Shown here: positions 46,215 through 57,867 of the stretch, piece by piece
Layout of the letters: every line of letters begins with the position of its first letter
Position numbering within the stretch: position 1 is the first letter of the stretch
Origin: Clarkia xantiana subsp. parviflora
Taxonomy: Eukaryota; Streptophyta; Magnoliopsida; Myrtales; Onagraceae
Direction of reading: 5' to 3'
NCBI GenBank assembly: GCA_036873135.1
Contig: JAPTYO010000009.1
Span: 38,208,756 to 38,272,755 of the forward strand
Length of the DNA stretch: 64,000 nt
Notes under the pieces: generated by a model
Told to the model about the DNA's origin: nothing
The model's database searches: none
What the model saw: the letters and a program-made list of their open reading frames with translations, nothing else
Translations under genes and position numbers: made by a program

Positions 46215-47160
46215 GGAAAGTCCCCTTAAGTGGTGCTCGATAAAGTCGCCTTAAGTGGTGCCCGAAAAAAGTCGCCTTAAGTGGTGCCCGATGTAAAATC
46301 GCCTTAAGTGGTGTATGCTATTTATCGTTTAATTCGATGTAAGCCAATCTTATGCCATCAATAAATAAAGAGGTTGCTTCCAAATAAGAGTTGTCCTTAG
46401 ATTTATGCTAAGTGTCAAAGTCGCCTTCAGTGGTGCACGATGAAAGTCAGCTTCAGTGGTGCACGACCAAAGTCACCTTCAGTGGTGTACGATGAAAGTC
46501 GCCTTCAGTGGTGCACGACGAAAGTCGCCTTCAGTGGTGCACGATGAAAGTCGCCTTCAGTGGTGTACGATGAAAGTCGCCTTCAGTGGTGCACGACGAA
46601 AGTCGCCTTCAGTGGTGCACGACGAAAGTCGCCTTCAGTGGTGCACGATGAAAGTCGCCTTCAGTGGTGCACGGGATCAAGCCGCTTTAAGTGGTGCACG
46701 ACCAAAGTCACCTTCAGTGGTGTACGATGAAAGTCGCCTTCAGTGGTGCACGACGAAAGTCGCCTTCAGTGGTGCACGACGAAAGTCGCCTTCAGTGGTG
46801 CACGATGAAAGTCGCCTTCAGTGGTGCACGGGATCAAGCCGCTTTAAGTGGTGCACAATACTTAGATTTATTCTAAGTATCCAAAAGTCGTCTTAAGTGA
46901 TGCGTGGAACTAAGTCGCCTTAAGTGGTGCGCAGAATTAAGTCGTCTTAAGTGATGCACGATTCTTAGATTTACTCTAAGTAATACAAAGTCGTCTTAAG
47001 TGACGCATGGAATTAAGTCGCCTTAAGTGGTGCGCAGAATTAAGTCGTCTTAAGTGATGCATGGAGTTAAGTCGCCTTAAGTGGTGCAAGTTATTAAATC
47101 GTCGAGAAGGACGTACGAGAATGTTCTAAATGTCGAAGTTTCGACTTAAGCACATATAAG
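46210..47160 (+). repeat. 26-bp family repeat zone of element C
   Basis: Units of AAGTCGCCTTCAGTGGTGCACGA with more variation than in B (CGATG, CGACG, CGACC and GGGATCAAGC spacers), and a duplicated block of several units (about 46456-46680 and 46694-46850). Beyond 46880 the AAGTCGTCTTAAGTGATGC variant dominates. Confidence 0.9.
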
Positions 47161-48947
47161 TAAAGTCAATCGGAGAAGTGCAACAAAAGATCGGAACTAG
47201 AGAAGTTTGATATTGATAAGGGCTCAAGGGCCCGACGACGACACAAGAGAAGAAGATACAAGGACTCTAAAAGATAAAAATATTCAAGCTTGGTCCTTGC
47301 CGGCAGCATCGGCAGCAGTTGGGTCCGCGGAGTCGGTAGCAGAGGGATCCACAGGATTGGCTTCGGGAGGATTGACCATCGGGGCGTCCGCACTTGGAAG
47401 TTCAGAAGCGTCTTCGACAATTACGGGGGTACTCCCCCCATCACTCTCCTCGGAAAGAGCAAAGTACTTCTTCGCAAAGGGAGCGAGGGAAGGAGACTTG
47501 TCGAAGTTGATAGCATCCCCATACTCCAGGTGGAGCTCCTCAACCGCATTGAAGAGAGTGTTCTCCACCTCCGCGCCAAAGAACTTCATGGCATCAGCTT
47601 GGAAGCCCTCCGACCTCCGATAGTCCTCCCGACCCTTGGCCTCCGCTTCGGCCAGCTGCGCAGGAAATCCCGCGATCAGCTCCTCCAGAGCTTTCTTCTC
47701 AAGGACCAGTTGGTCCTCGGCAGCCTTCTTCTCCTGGGTCAGTCGGTCCACAACTGCCCCCCGCTTCTGCCGCTCTTGCCTCAAGAGCCCCTCGAAGTCC
47801 GCGATCTGCTGCTGGAGGTCCCGAATCTTCTGATTGAGGATAGCCAGCTCTTTGGTAAGCTTCCCCCGTGAAGACTGGGAGGCCTTGAGATCCGCCTGAA
47901 GCTGCTCGCGGACTCCTCGGTCCCGCTCCCGGGCCTCATCATAGGCAATGACATACCCGATGAGGCGGTTGAAGTCCCCGAGCTCCTGCAATCAAAAGGA
48001 AAAATGTTAAAGGACAAACGACCCGATTTATCATCAACAAGAAAGAGGCAAAAGTCTCACCTCTATGCGGCGCACAGCCATCTCCCTGACATCCCGCTGC
48101 ATATGCGTCTGATTGAGGTAAATCGGATGCCGCATAGAAGGCAGAATAGAACCCGCCAGCAGATGCAGGGCCAGCTCTTGGTCCTGTTCCCCTTGTGTGT
48201 GCCGGACTCCCTGGAGCGTCTGGATAGGAGTCCAGGGGGCATTCGCCTATGAAGAATTGAAGGGCCTGTAGAAGTCCCCATCAAGAGCAAGGGGAGAGAT
48301 AGGACGAGGAATGGAAGGGCACGCCTCCGTCTCGGCCCGAACAGGGGAAGGAGAGAAGTCGTGGATAGGTGAGAGCTGCCGCTGCTGCGGAGAAGACGAA
48401 GGAGGCGGCCCCTGAGGGGTTGGTTTCAAGGGGGATTGCCCCGCCTTCCGACGCTGTTGAGGGGGGTTCAACCCCGCCAGTCTCCTCGGAGGAGTCCAGG
48501 GTTTCCACCTGACGAAACTTTTCGCCAGTTGGAGCCTTCTCTCCAGCTGAGGAAGGCACCCCCGCTGAAGGAGGTGCATCTGCAGAAGTTGCAGCACCCG
48601 AGGAAGCTCCCGAGCGACCTGCACCTGGAGGATGAAGAGCTTCAAAAAGGTAGTCAGGAAGTTCATCGGGATTCTTACACCAAATGATACGTCGGGAGAC
48701 GTATTGATCCTTCCCGCGGTAATGATAGTAGCCTGCCTTCAAGACTCGGGGAGTTTCACCTCTAAGGATTCTTTTGACATCAGCAATGCGGGCTTTTTTG
48801 GTCGAGGAAATCAAATCTGACGGAACCATCCTCTTGTATGATTTAATAGCAAGTCGGAGTTGTTTACCTTCTTCAGCGTTCTGGACATCGAAGAGCTGGT
48901 CCAGATCTACCCGCTTCCGCTTGGGCTGCTCCGCTGAAGGAGACCCC

Positions 48948-49858
48948 TGTTAAGTTATGAGATCTAGGTCAACGGGGTATCGGCTTTGATCTCACTCCTT
49001 ATGGGGGATGTGTGTGATCCGGTCTTCTCAAGTCACCTTGTCTTTGCCTATGTCCTTCTTCCTTTCCTTCTTCCCTTGGTTCCTTCTCTTCTTCTCTCCC
49101 TTTGCCCTGCAAAAGGGGCAGTACCAGACACGGAGGGGGGGGGGTGGTGCCTGGTGAACCCTCTCCGATGCCTAAGTCAGAACTATATTTCTAGAGAGAT
49201 AAAGCTAGAGAGATGTCAGAGCCAAAATGTCCAATTAGCCAAGATGATCAAATGAGTTGTGAAGGTGGGGTATTTATAGGCAACGGTGTCATTAAGGTGG
49301 CTTAATGACATCGTTAACCTCTAAACACAATTAATTAACCTTTAAGTATATAATTAAGACCTTAGGATTCGGAGGAGGTAGGCGGAGTGGACCGAGCATG
49401 GGCGTCTGAGAGTGGTGTCGGGACCCTTGGGGGGGGGGGGGAGGAATCCGACCCCCGAGGGTAGGGGTTGGGTGAGGGCACCCAACCCCTCCTAGGGAGG
49501 GTGGGGTTGGCCAACCCCATCCCTCCTAGGAGGGATCGGGTTGGCCGACCCGGTCTCTCCTAGGAGAGATCGGGTTGGCTGACCCGATCTCTCCTAGGAG
49601 AGATCGGGTTGGCCAACCCGATCTCTCCTAGGAGAGATCGGGTTGTCCAACCCGATCTCCCCTAGGGGAGGTCGGGTGTGGCCACCCAACCTCACCTAGG
49701 TGAGTTCGCCTCTGTCGGACGGGCGCTTCGGCCCCGTCCGAGCCGTTGATGTTCTCGCGAAGTGTCCGGGTTGAAGTTTCGATTGGAAATCATAAATGGG
49801 ACGATAAAAATACAACGGTTCGGAAGTCAACGGGTTCAAATTGGGCGTATATCCATCA
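48948..49858 (-). repeat. 3' LTR of element X
   Basis: 911 bp, plus-strand ends TGTTAAGTTATG and TATATCCATCA. TATA box TATAAATA (minus strand) at 49271-49278. Longer than the 5' LTR because of extra palindromic units. Confidence 0.9.
49461..49700. repeat. nested palindrome array in the 3' LTR of X (7 CCTAGG cores)
   Basis: Units of about 35 bp alternate two palindromes, ATCTCTCCTAGGAGAGAT and CGGGTTGGCCAACCCG. Seven CCTAGG cores are present. Each can fold alone or pair with any other unit. The array lies in U3, upstream of the TATA box on the minus strand. Confidence 0.95.
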
Positions 49859-49872
49859 CATGCCCCCGAGTC
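49859..49872 (-). other. polypurine tract of element X
   Basis: Minus-strand ACTCGGGGGCATG directly precedes the 3' LTR. Confidence 0.65.
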
Positions 49873-50880
49873 AACCAATGGCTTAACCCTTGATTGACTC
49901 TATTTTAGGATGGTATGACACGCGCAATTTGAAACCGGGATTTTACCTTCTTTGTCTGAATGCCTGCTTACCCATGGATGCGTGCCTCTGACTCTGCCCC
50001 CTGTCTAATGAGATAGAGGAATTGTAAACGTCAGAGTAGCACGGACGTGTGCCTAGGCACGCGTCCGTCTGAGGCGGGAGTAATAAACTTATCTCTGCTA
50101 CAGGTGTATACTCAAAAAATACAAACTTGCACAGGGGTGTGATACGAATGCAACTAAATGACCTATGCTTCAAATTCGTGCCGGGATTTTATCTAAGTGA
50201 GGAAAAATTAATTTTGGCCCAAAATTTTTTCTAAGTATGGGATACTAGAAAATATGCCTATAGGATGTTAACTAGGAGTGAACATGGACATATCATGAAC
50301 ATGAGGATGTGTGCTAGCATACATGCAAGTAGGAACATAAGGATGGGAGTGAGTAGAAACATGCTGCGATTGTAGTCATGAATGTATGCATGAATATGTA
50401 TGTATGTATGTATGGATGGGTTGTGAGTATAAGCATGAGTGATGACATTGACGTACCTGTAGATGTTATCATGAATATGAGCATAAATGCAAAGGTGAGA
50501 GCATAGACCTCTCCTTTACCTGAGGGTGGGGACTCTGCCACTCAATGGGACATAACGTTCCGCCTCCCTTGTACTAGCATGAGCATTGTCCATTAACCTC
50601 GACCTTCGGCATGTGTATCATTTTTCCTTCATTCGTTGGAGCGTGTGTATAGCTCTTGACCTTTACCCTGCAATTTGTTCCCCATAAAAGTGAGGGTGAA
50701 AAAGATTACAAGCTTTCTTCTTACCGCCGCGAGCGAAGGGGTCTATTGACATGTGTTAAGGGTTGACCCTTCCTTCGGATGTGCTGGAGCGTTGCTCCAT
50801 TTGGGGAAACTGAAAGTTCGCCCTCTTCACTTGGTGTTAAGGTTGCCCCCGTAGTAGGCGTATCTCGCCCCTCCATGAGT
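49873..50880. other. 3' untranslated part of element X
   Basis: No supported frame; ATGTATG repeats at 50385-50415. Confidence 0.4.
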
Positions 50881-51480
50881 AAGGGTCGATCTTTGCGTTG
50901 GTTGCTCGTATAGATGACTCACTTTTTGGGAAGCTTTCTTCTTCAGACAGGGAGACCTTGAAGATCGTTTTCCAAGGTAGTCAGACCAAATCTGACCGTC
51001 CGTTGAATCAGATGAGAGGGAAGGACCCTCTAGTTCTGCTTATCAGGCCTAGAAATTTTCTAAGTCAGGGGTGGCTGCTAATGCTTCCAGTATGTTCTTT
51101 TTCCCTTCTCTTTTCTTTGTGATATACTTATGATTGTTCTCATGCTGCTTCCTTCTTGTTGTTAGAGCGTTCTTCCCTGGTTACCGAATGGTTCTTGTGG
51201 TGGGTGAGAGTTCAAGTCAATCTAAATCCGAGGCGCGGAAACCTGACTCTGAGGTCGGGCCCTCGGCTGCCAAGGAGAAGGAAACCGCGAGAGGCTCTCC
51301 TTCAAGTGCCCCCTTGCTGACTCCCTCCCCTGATAAGGAGGTAGTGGTTGAAGAGGCGACCTCTTTGCTAGACAAAAGGAAACAACCTGTGGCTGGCGAT
51401 GGGGTGATCATAGGTCTTGATGTCTCTTCTATATCCCCTGCCCCCCAGCCGAGGGGCCGAGTCTCAAGTTTATTTCATCT
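50881..51480 (+). pseudogene. possible trace of an antisense gene in element X
   Basis: Plus-strand (antisense to X) frames at 50898-51122 (IDDSLFGKLSSSDRETLKI) and 51134-51480 (VVGESSSQSKSEARKPDSEVGP, then Ser/Pro/Glu-rich) are separated by a GTATGT/TTGTTAG-like intron. The place and direction match the antisense gene of A and C, and the composition matches its Pro/Ser-rich middle exon, but no direct sequence match was seen. Treat as inference. Confidence 0.3.
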
Positions 51481-52065
51481 TCATGTAGATTTGACGACTT
51501 TTGAAAGTGTTTTTGTATTTCCTATGGGTTATGTTATTAACCTCTGCGTTGAAGATTTTTCTTTCGGTGATGGGTGTGATCATCACCTTTCACTGAGGTT
51601 CCTTTCTCTTGCCATGGCTCTGATTAAGATAGCAAATTCTTGCTTTGGAGTTTGGTGGAGACTGCTCTTGAATTAGCCTCTACTAGTGTCGTAGTTGTGA
51701 TCGTTGTGGGGATCGTTTTGTTATATGCCCTCAATAGTGCTTGTCGTGATTCTTTGCTTCATGATTGATTTCGTGAGATATGGAGGTTATCTTCATAATG
51801 AGGACGTCTCCTTCCTGGTATCACCCAGTGGGTTGAAATATAAGTGTCTCCCTTTGATGAGCGTACGAAGGGTGTTGTTTTTCCTTTTTCTTGAACTTCC
51901 TCCTAAGGCCAGGCGTAGCCTTTTGATGTTCGTTGTCGGGATGGTGTCTTTACAATGCATGTCTTTGACAGATGTTTTATGATGTCCTGTCATGATAATC
52001 ACTTCGGGATATGTGGACGTGATAGGTACTTCGTGATGTGTCGGAGTGATAGCCCTTCTGTAGTG

Positions 52066-52275
52066 TGTGGACATGATAGCCACTTCAAGATATGTGGACA
52101 TGATAGCCACTTCAAGATATGTGGACATGATAGCCACTTCAGGGTATGTGGACATGATAGCCACTTCAGGGTATGTGGACATGATAGCCACTTCAGGGTA
52201 TGTGGACATGATAGCCACTTCAGGGTATGTGGACATGATAGCCACTTCAGGGTATGTGGACATGATAGCCACATC
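52066..52275. repeat. 27-bp minisatellite in element X
   Basis: About eight units of GTGGACATGATAGCCACTTC plus AGGGTAT. Being a multiple of three, it gives chance 9-residue repeat peptides in several frames on both strands. Confidence 0.95.
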
Positions 52276-53009
52276 ACGATGTATGGTGTTGTGCTTTAGT
52301 ATTCCTTTCTCGTTGGAGAGCCTTTATTGCTATAGCTGCCTTATGTTTAGGCTATGTTTGTTGGGTTAGGTCCCGATGTCTCGTCTTGTCGGACGTTGTA
52401 TCCTTTATGCTCTTTAAATGTCTCCTTCATGAGTTGTGCTTGACGATGTTCAAGTCTGATATGAGCATAGGTCACGCGAGGGCGACATGCATGACCATAA
52501 CATTTGTCGGAGGTTGATTTGTGTGACTTGTAAGGCAATTCTCTTCTTGATGGGTCGAGCTTATTTTGAGGGCCTTGAACTTTGGATTTCATGTCTTTGC
52601 TATCCTTCTTGGTGGTGTTGGGTTCCTTTGAGATACTTCTCTTGGCTTGTGATATGGGTGATAGGATAACTCGTTACTTTTCATGATAACCTCTTGTGCT
52701 TCTGTATATGATCCTTTGGTCATGGACTCTTCTCTTGGTGTGTTTCCTTTACTTGTCTTTCTTTCATGTTTTCCTTCATGCCGTACCTGCCATCTCATCA
52801 AGAAAAAACATTATGTGTTCTTTATACAACCTTACTTTAAGATTACTTTCTCATGGGATCCTTCTGAGCATGGTGTTCTTCTAAGCATGGTATCCTTCTA
52901 AGCATGGTATCCTTCTAAGCATGGTATCCTTCTAAGCATGGTGTGATGATCTCTTCTGATACCCCTTACACGGTATACGTTGTACTGTTAGACCAAAGAT
53001 ACGCTCTTG

Positions 53010-53330
53010 GTGGGCGTCGAAATCTGTTCACGAGACAGGCTCTCGGACGGCACTTAACGTTTCACAGGATAGGCTCCCGGAGGGCACAGGTTAGTCCACC
53101 GATACCTTCTTGACGGGTGTCAAACTGTTCACGAGACAGGCTCTCGGACGGCACTTAACGTTTCACAGGATAGGCTCCCGGAGGGCACAGGTTAGTCCAC
53201 CGATACCTTCTTGACGGGTGTCAAACTGTTCACGAGACAGGCTCTCGGACGGCACTTAACGTTTCACAGGATAGGCTCCCGGAGGGCACAGGTTAGACCA
53301 AAGATACGCTCCTGGTGGGCGTCGAACTGG
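53010..53330. repeat. 100-bp tandem repeat in element X
   Basis: Three units of about 100 bp starting near CACGAGACAGGCTCTCGGAC, with CAGGATAGGCTCCCGGAGG in the middle and GATACCTTCTTGACGGGTGT at the end. Confidence 0.9.
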
Positions 53331-53935
53331 TAGTTTGAAATCTACCTCAAGATACGCTCTTGGGGGCGTCGAACTGGTAGTGTTTTTTCTACCTCAAGAT
53401 ACGCTCTTGGGGGCGTCGAATCTGGTAGGTTGCAAATCTACCTCAAGATACGCTCCTGGGGGCGTCGAATTCGTAGTTTTTGGAAACCACTCTCAAGATA
53501 CGCTCTTGGTGCGTCGAAGGTCGTAGTGTATAAACTACTCTCAAGATACGCTCTTGGGGGCGTCGAAGGTCGTAGTATGAACACTACTCTCAAGATACGC
53601 TCTTGGGGGCGTCGAATGTCGTAGTATGAAAACTACTCTCAAGATACGCTCTTGGTGCGTCGAAGGTCGTAGTGTATAAACTACTCTCAAGATACGCTCT
53701 TGGGGGCGTCGAAGGTCGTAGTATGAACACTACTCTCAAGATACGCTCTTGGGGGCGTCGAATGTCGTAGTATGAAAACTACTCTCAAGATACGCTCTTG
53801 GGGGCGTCGAAAACTGTTCGCGGGATAGGCTCCCGGAGGGCACAGGGTTTGTAGTTTTAGAACTACTCTCAAGATACGCTCTTGGGGGCGTCGAATGTGT
53901 TCGCGGGATTGGCTCCCGGAGGGCTCATAATGTTA
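53331..53935. repeat. about 47-60-bp repeat (CTCAAGATACGCTCTTGGGGGC) in element X
   Basis: At least eleven copies of CTCAAGATACGCTCTTGGGG followed by GCGTCGAA and a variable spacer (GTCGTAGTATGAAAACTA). Larger blocks (53480-53640 and 53640-53800) are themselves duplicated. The end mixes in pieces of the 100-bp unit. Confidence 0.9.
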
Positions 53936-55713
53936 CCTTATCTTGTGTCCTTTCTCATGTAGGGTGCGTCTTTGGTATGCTTTTCGAGTCTTTACTTGAC
54001 TTTTCCTTCTATGATATTGCATGCTACCACACTTTTCCTTCAATGTGGGAGATCACCTCTCGAGGGCGATGTTTGTGTGTTGCCAACTTAGGACGAGTTC
54101 GTATAGGGAGTTGATGATGTTTTCCTCTTATGTGACCCCTTCTAGGAAAAGTGGTATTGCATGTTCTTGTGATCTTCTGCCTCTAATCTCTTCTTTTACA
54201 CTTAGGTGGACTACCAAGCACTTATTCGTTTGGTGCCCCCCAAGTTGCTTGGTGGTCACACCGCCTTTCATATTTGGCCGCTGAAGGCCCCTCGTTCACT
54301 TTCTTAGTTGGGTGCCCCTTATGCTCGGGGCTCCCTTGTCTGCTTGTTTGAATGTGATGAGTGTCCCTTGTAGGATTTACTCTTTCTCATGTTTGCTTGT
54401 TTCAGTCATAGGCATGGTTTGGATGATGCCTTTGTCGGATGTGTCTTTGGAGGTTGGGTGGAAGAGCTTTTGCTTTGGGTGGGTGGGGGTGTATTTTATT
54501 CTCTTGATAACTAGGATGTGGCAATGTTTGTATCCTAGGGGTGCTTGTAAATTCTTTCCCCCCTTTCCTTGTGCTTTAGGTTGAAAAGCTCTCTCATAGA
54601 ATGGCGTCTTGAGTTGTTAATCTCATAGGTGTGTTTCAGACTAGTCAATCTAATCCATGCTCTTTGCACGTGCATGGGGGGGTGGGGGTCTGACCGGGCT
54701 GTATCTTCTTGGAGTGTTGTGGCACTTAGAGTGCCTTGCCTTTTCCTTCACATTGGAGTATTCTTCAATGCCTTTAGGGGGTGTCACATTGGTCATGCTC
54801 CTCCCACCTTGAATGTTGATTATAGTCTTCCTTTGCATTAGGACTTGAACTTAAAAAGGATGTCTTCCTCTAGGTTTGCAGGTGATGTTCCCTGATTTTC
54901 CATAGGTTTGCCCTCGTATTGGCTATTCCTTGTTGGATAGCTTCATTAGAGGCTGCATTTGTGTTGCGTACGTATACGTGTTTGAGGTGTGTTGAGCTGA
55001 CAAGTCCCTCCTTTTTTGTTTTGTCATAACCTTCATTCATCATGTATTCGGCGTATGGCCTTAAAGGCGGGATATTTTTCTAGTGCCCCTTTTATCGTGG
55101 TTCTCCTCTTGATGGGATGCCAGAGTCAAATGTCTTATCATTTGCAGACAAGGTGGTTGATCGGGATGTGCGTCTAGTGTGAGGGTCAATCTTGAAACCT
55201 TACTCCCCAAGCTTTTGAGCTCTTCTTTGGTTGATCTTGTAGAACTATTATCCTGCCCTAAGGCTCTTGATAGGAGATGTATCTCATTTTCACACTCTAG
55301 TTGTTGCACTATCTCTTTTGCTAATCTTGCATCTCTAGAGTTTCTCTCTTGGTGCATGACTTCAATGACAGGATTTTCTACCGATGTTTATTCTATTAGG
55401 ACTTGTATCCTTGGTTGCCCTCCTTTCTTGTGAGATGGCGAAGGAGTGTTTATGAACACTCCAATGTGTCGTACTTGGTAGAGGTATGCGCCTAATCCTT
55501 ATGGCGCTGTCTTGAATCTTCGTGTACCTGTATCTGATGGACATGTTATTCATTACATATATAGTACGGAGTCCAAGGATCTCCGGGTTAGGATCATATT
55601 TTGAGAACAGAGACATAGTCATCTATCAGATGACCTCTTTTCTACGGAGTTAATTTTTGCAAGGAAACTTGTAAGGATACTTGTAAGGATATGTGTTCCA
55701 TCCTTTTCCTGGT
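53936..55713. other. interior of element X, no intact frame
   Basis: Only short frames on both strands. A minus-strand one at 55061-55357 is coiled-coil-like (RLAKEIVQQLECENEIHLL). No RT or integrase motif is visible in any frame. Confidence 0.4.
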
Positions 55714-55944
55714 TCATTTGCAGTGCCGTGTCCCTAATGGGTGTGTTGATGTTCTGACCACCTTTACTAGTAGGGGGTCCTTTGGTATTAGGTATGCCTG
55801 ACTCTTCTCTAGTATCATCAATGGTTGGTCATGGGAGATGTCTGACGGACTCCCCTCATGTACTATGGTTCTCTTCATGTCAAAGTTGGTGATTCCCTCT
55901 CTTATGACTAACATATCATTGTGTGGAAATACTATGTTTTCCAT
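55714..55944 (-). pseudogene. degenerate retrotransposon aspartic protease in element X
   Basis: The minus-strand frame reads DMLVIREGITNFDMKRTIVHEGSPSDI, lining up with ALVVTLDVDGFEMKRILIDG and GSSSDI of elements A and C. The catalytic Asp position is His and the following Gly is Glu, so it cannot be active. It shows that X descends from a gag-PR-bearing element. Confidence 0.5.
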
Positions 55945-57849
55945 ATCCCTTTTTAAAATCTTGATGATGGTGTCACCGTTCTTCCTTTGCTAGGCTTGGT
56001 GTCCTTGAGGGTTTTTGATGGAAGTGTATTCCATTACCTTGGATGAGTTTTCTAAGTGTAGTTGTGTCTCCTGGCTATTTTGTGAAATCATAAAGATCCG
56101 CTGGAGGTGTTTGCCTTTGATGGTGGGCGTTACCCATGTGATATGGTTTCTTCCATTTCTGGAGGGATGTGTTCGCGGCTACCCCCTCTTGTGCTAATGG
56201 GCGTTTGTGGGGAGGGCATGTTGTGACTGGTGCCCCCCTTGCATACCAATGCCAGATGGGATTCTTTGACGGGCTTGGCCCTAGGATGCTTGGTGGAAGG
56301 TTGTAGTAGGGGTAATCTTTTGTGACCTTCATGGTAGTTCCTCTATAGGATGTTGGGAGTGTTCAACTTTTTTTTGTAAGTGAGCTTTCCATCTTGTGAT
56401 CTTTCCCAGAAACTTGACCTTATAGGTGGTCTTTGGGATTGAGGAATCTGTTGCTTGTGCATCTCTTGATTGGCGACGGCCTTTTATTGATTCTTCTAGT
56501 GGTTCACCTGTGTATATATATCACGGAGCCCGAAGGCGTCCGGTATGGTCATTCTTGGAAAACATGTTGATATCAAGTATCAAAATCTACTCATTTTAGG
56601 GAGTTGACTTGTTATGCAGTTAAATTAAATAAGAGGATATGGGAAGGATATGGGTGTGGGGTGTTGATATCCCCTGCTTCTTTGGTAATGTAACTGTCTT
56701 CCTCCATTAGTCTGTGTGTATTCCTTCCACTTGAGGAATATGAGGTCGCATACTTGTAAGGCGGACTAGGTGGAGGTGTATCCTTCATGTATGCTATGTG
56801 CAGTCTCACTCTACTATGTCTCTCCATGAGATTTCCCATTGTAGTAGATATGTGTTGACGTGGTGTGGTACTCTATTAGTTCCCTGTTCAAATCCTTGTC
56901 TTTTCAACTCCTCCTCTGTCCTAGGAGGACGTGTGCCAAGGGTTGTCATGCACAAGGGGTTTGGACCTGTCGTGCTGTATCATGGGTAGGTGGTTGCTTT
57001 ATTGTGTTGTTGGGACTATGTCCCTCCCTTTGAGCTTTCCTTGGTATGTCCCTTAGGCATGTCTGTGGTGATACGGACTGTATGTGTACATTGCCAGGGT
57101 GGATGTTGGAACTCCTATATCCTGTTGGTCTGGCATGTATGTCCTCCCTTAATGCGGTGTATGTCCCTGTTGGGGTACTTGGTTGAATCCATGCCTCCTT
57201 GGGGGTCTTGCCTGTCTATCTGCCCCCAGAGGGGTGTATGCCCTGGCATCCTGCTGTGCCTGTTGTTTCCTTGGAGGCACAGACTGCTGCCTTCCCTTTG
57301 GGGGTGGCCTTTGGTTGTCTCTCCTTTGTTCTTCTCACTGCCCTGTTCGAGGGTGCTAGTGGTGTTCTTCTTCTGGGACTTGTTCTTCCTCATGAACTTC
57401 TTCTTCTTCATGCTGGTGTTGCCTTCTCTGCCTGTTCCTCAGAGTCTCTGTCTGTGCCCCTTGCGAGTATGCGGGCCTTATGTTTGTTGTGTGGGCACGA
57501 TTGTCGTTCCTTTGAGTTAGTATTCCATATGGATACCCTTGAGGTTGTGCCTCATAGTAGTACCCCTGTGGAGGTGCCGTGTATTGGGATGGCACTCCTT
57601 GTTGCCCCCCTGTCCCTGTGGCTTCCTAGTCAATGGAGTTGGAGCTGTGGAAGCCTCCTCCCTGCTTGTTAGGCTGGGGTGCCTGTGGGGCTACCTGAGG
57701 CTCTGGTGTGCAGGCTGTTTCTCTGGGTTAGGCAGCCTTGCTGGAGGTATAGGCTGTCTTTCTTGCCTATTGCCCCCAGGTGGGTGATTATCTCTAGACA
57801 CTAAGTTGTTCGTCTTCGCTCTCGTGATTGTCAGGCTTTTTGTTCGAAG
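55945..57849 (-). other. 5' half of element X: decayed gag region
   Basis: Minus-strand frames are short and broken. 57356-57595 is Gln/Tyr/Glu-rich (PPQGYYYEAQPQGYPYG) and 57115-57411 is basic; upstream to 57800 is Pro-rich. A low-complexity N-terminal gag region is likely, but neither Gag core nor knuckle is recognisable. Confidence 0.35.
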
Positions 57850-57867
57850 CCCACAGACGGCGCCAAG
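57850..57867 (-). other. primer-binding site of element X
   Basis: Minus-strand TTGGCGCCGTCTGTGGG, one base (C) after the LTR end. Same tRNA type as the Tat elements in this window. Confidence 0.8.

Noticed and set aside
46456..46896. 146-codon frame with SPSVVHDESRLQW repeats
   Set aside because: Chance frame through the 26-bp repeat zone of element C; no conserved start or domain.
51793..52369. Frames with 9-residue repeats (VDMIATSGY, CPHTLKWLS) on both strands
   Set aside because: They are translations of the 27-bp minisatellite, open in several frames because the period is a multiple of three.
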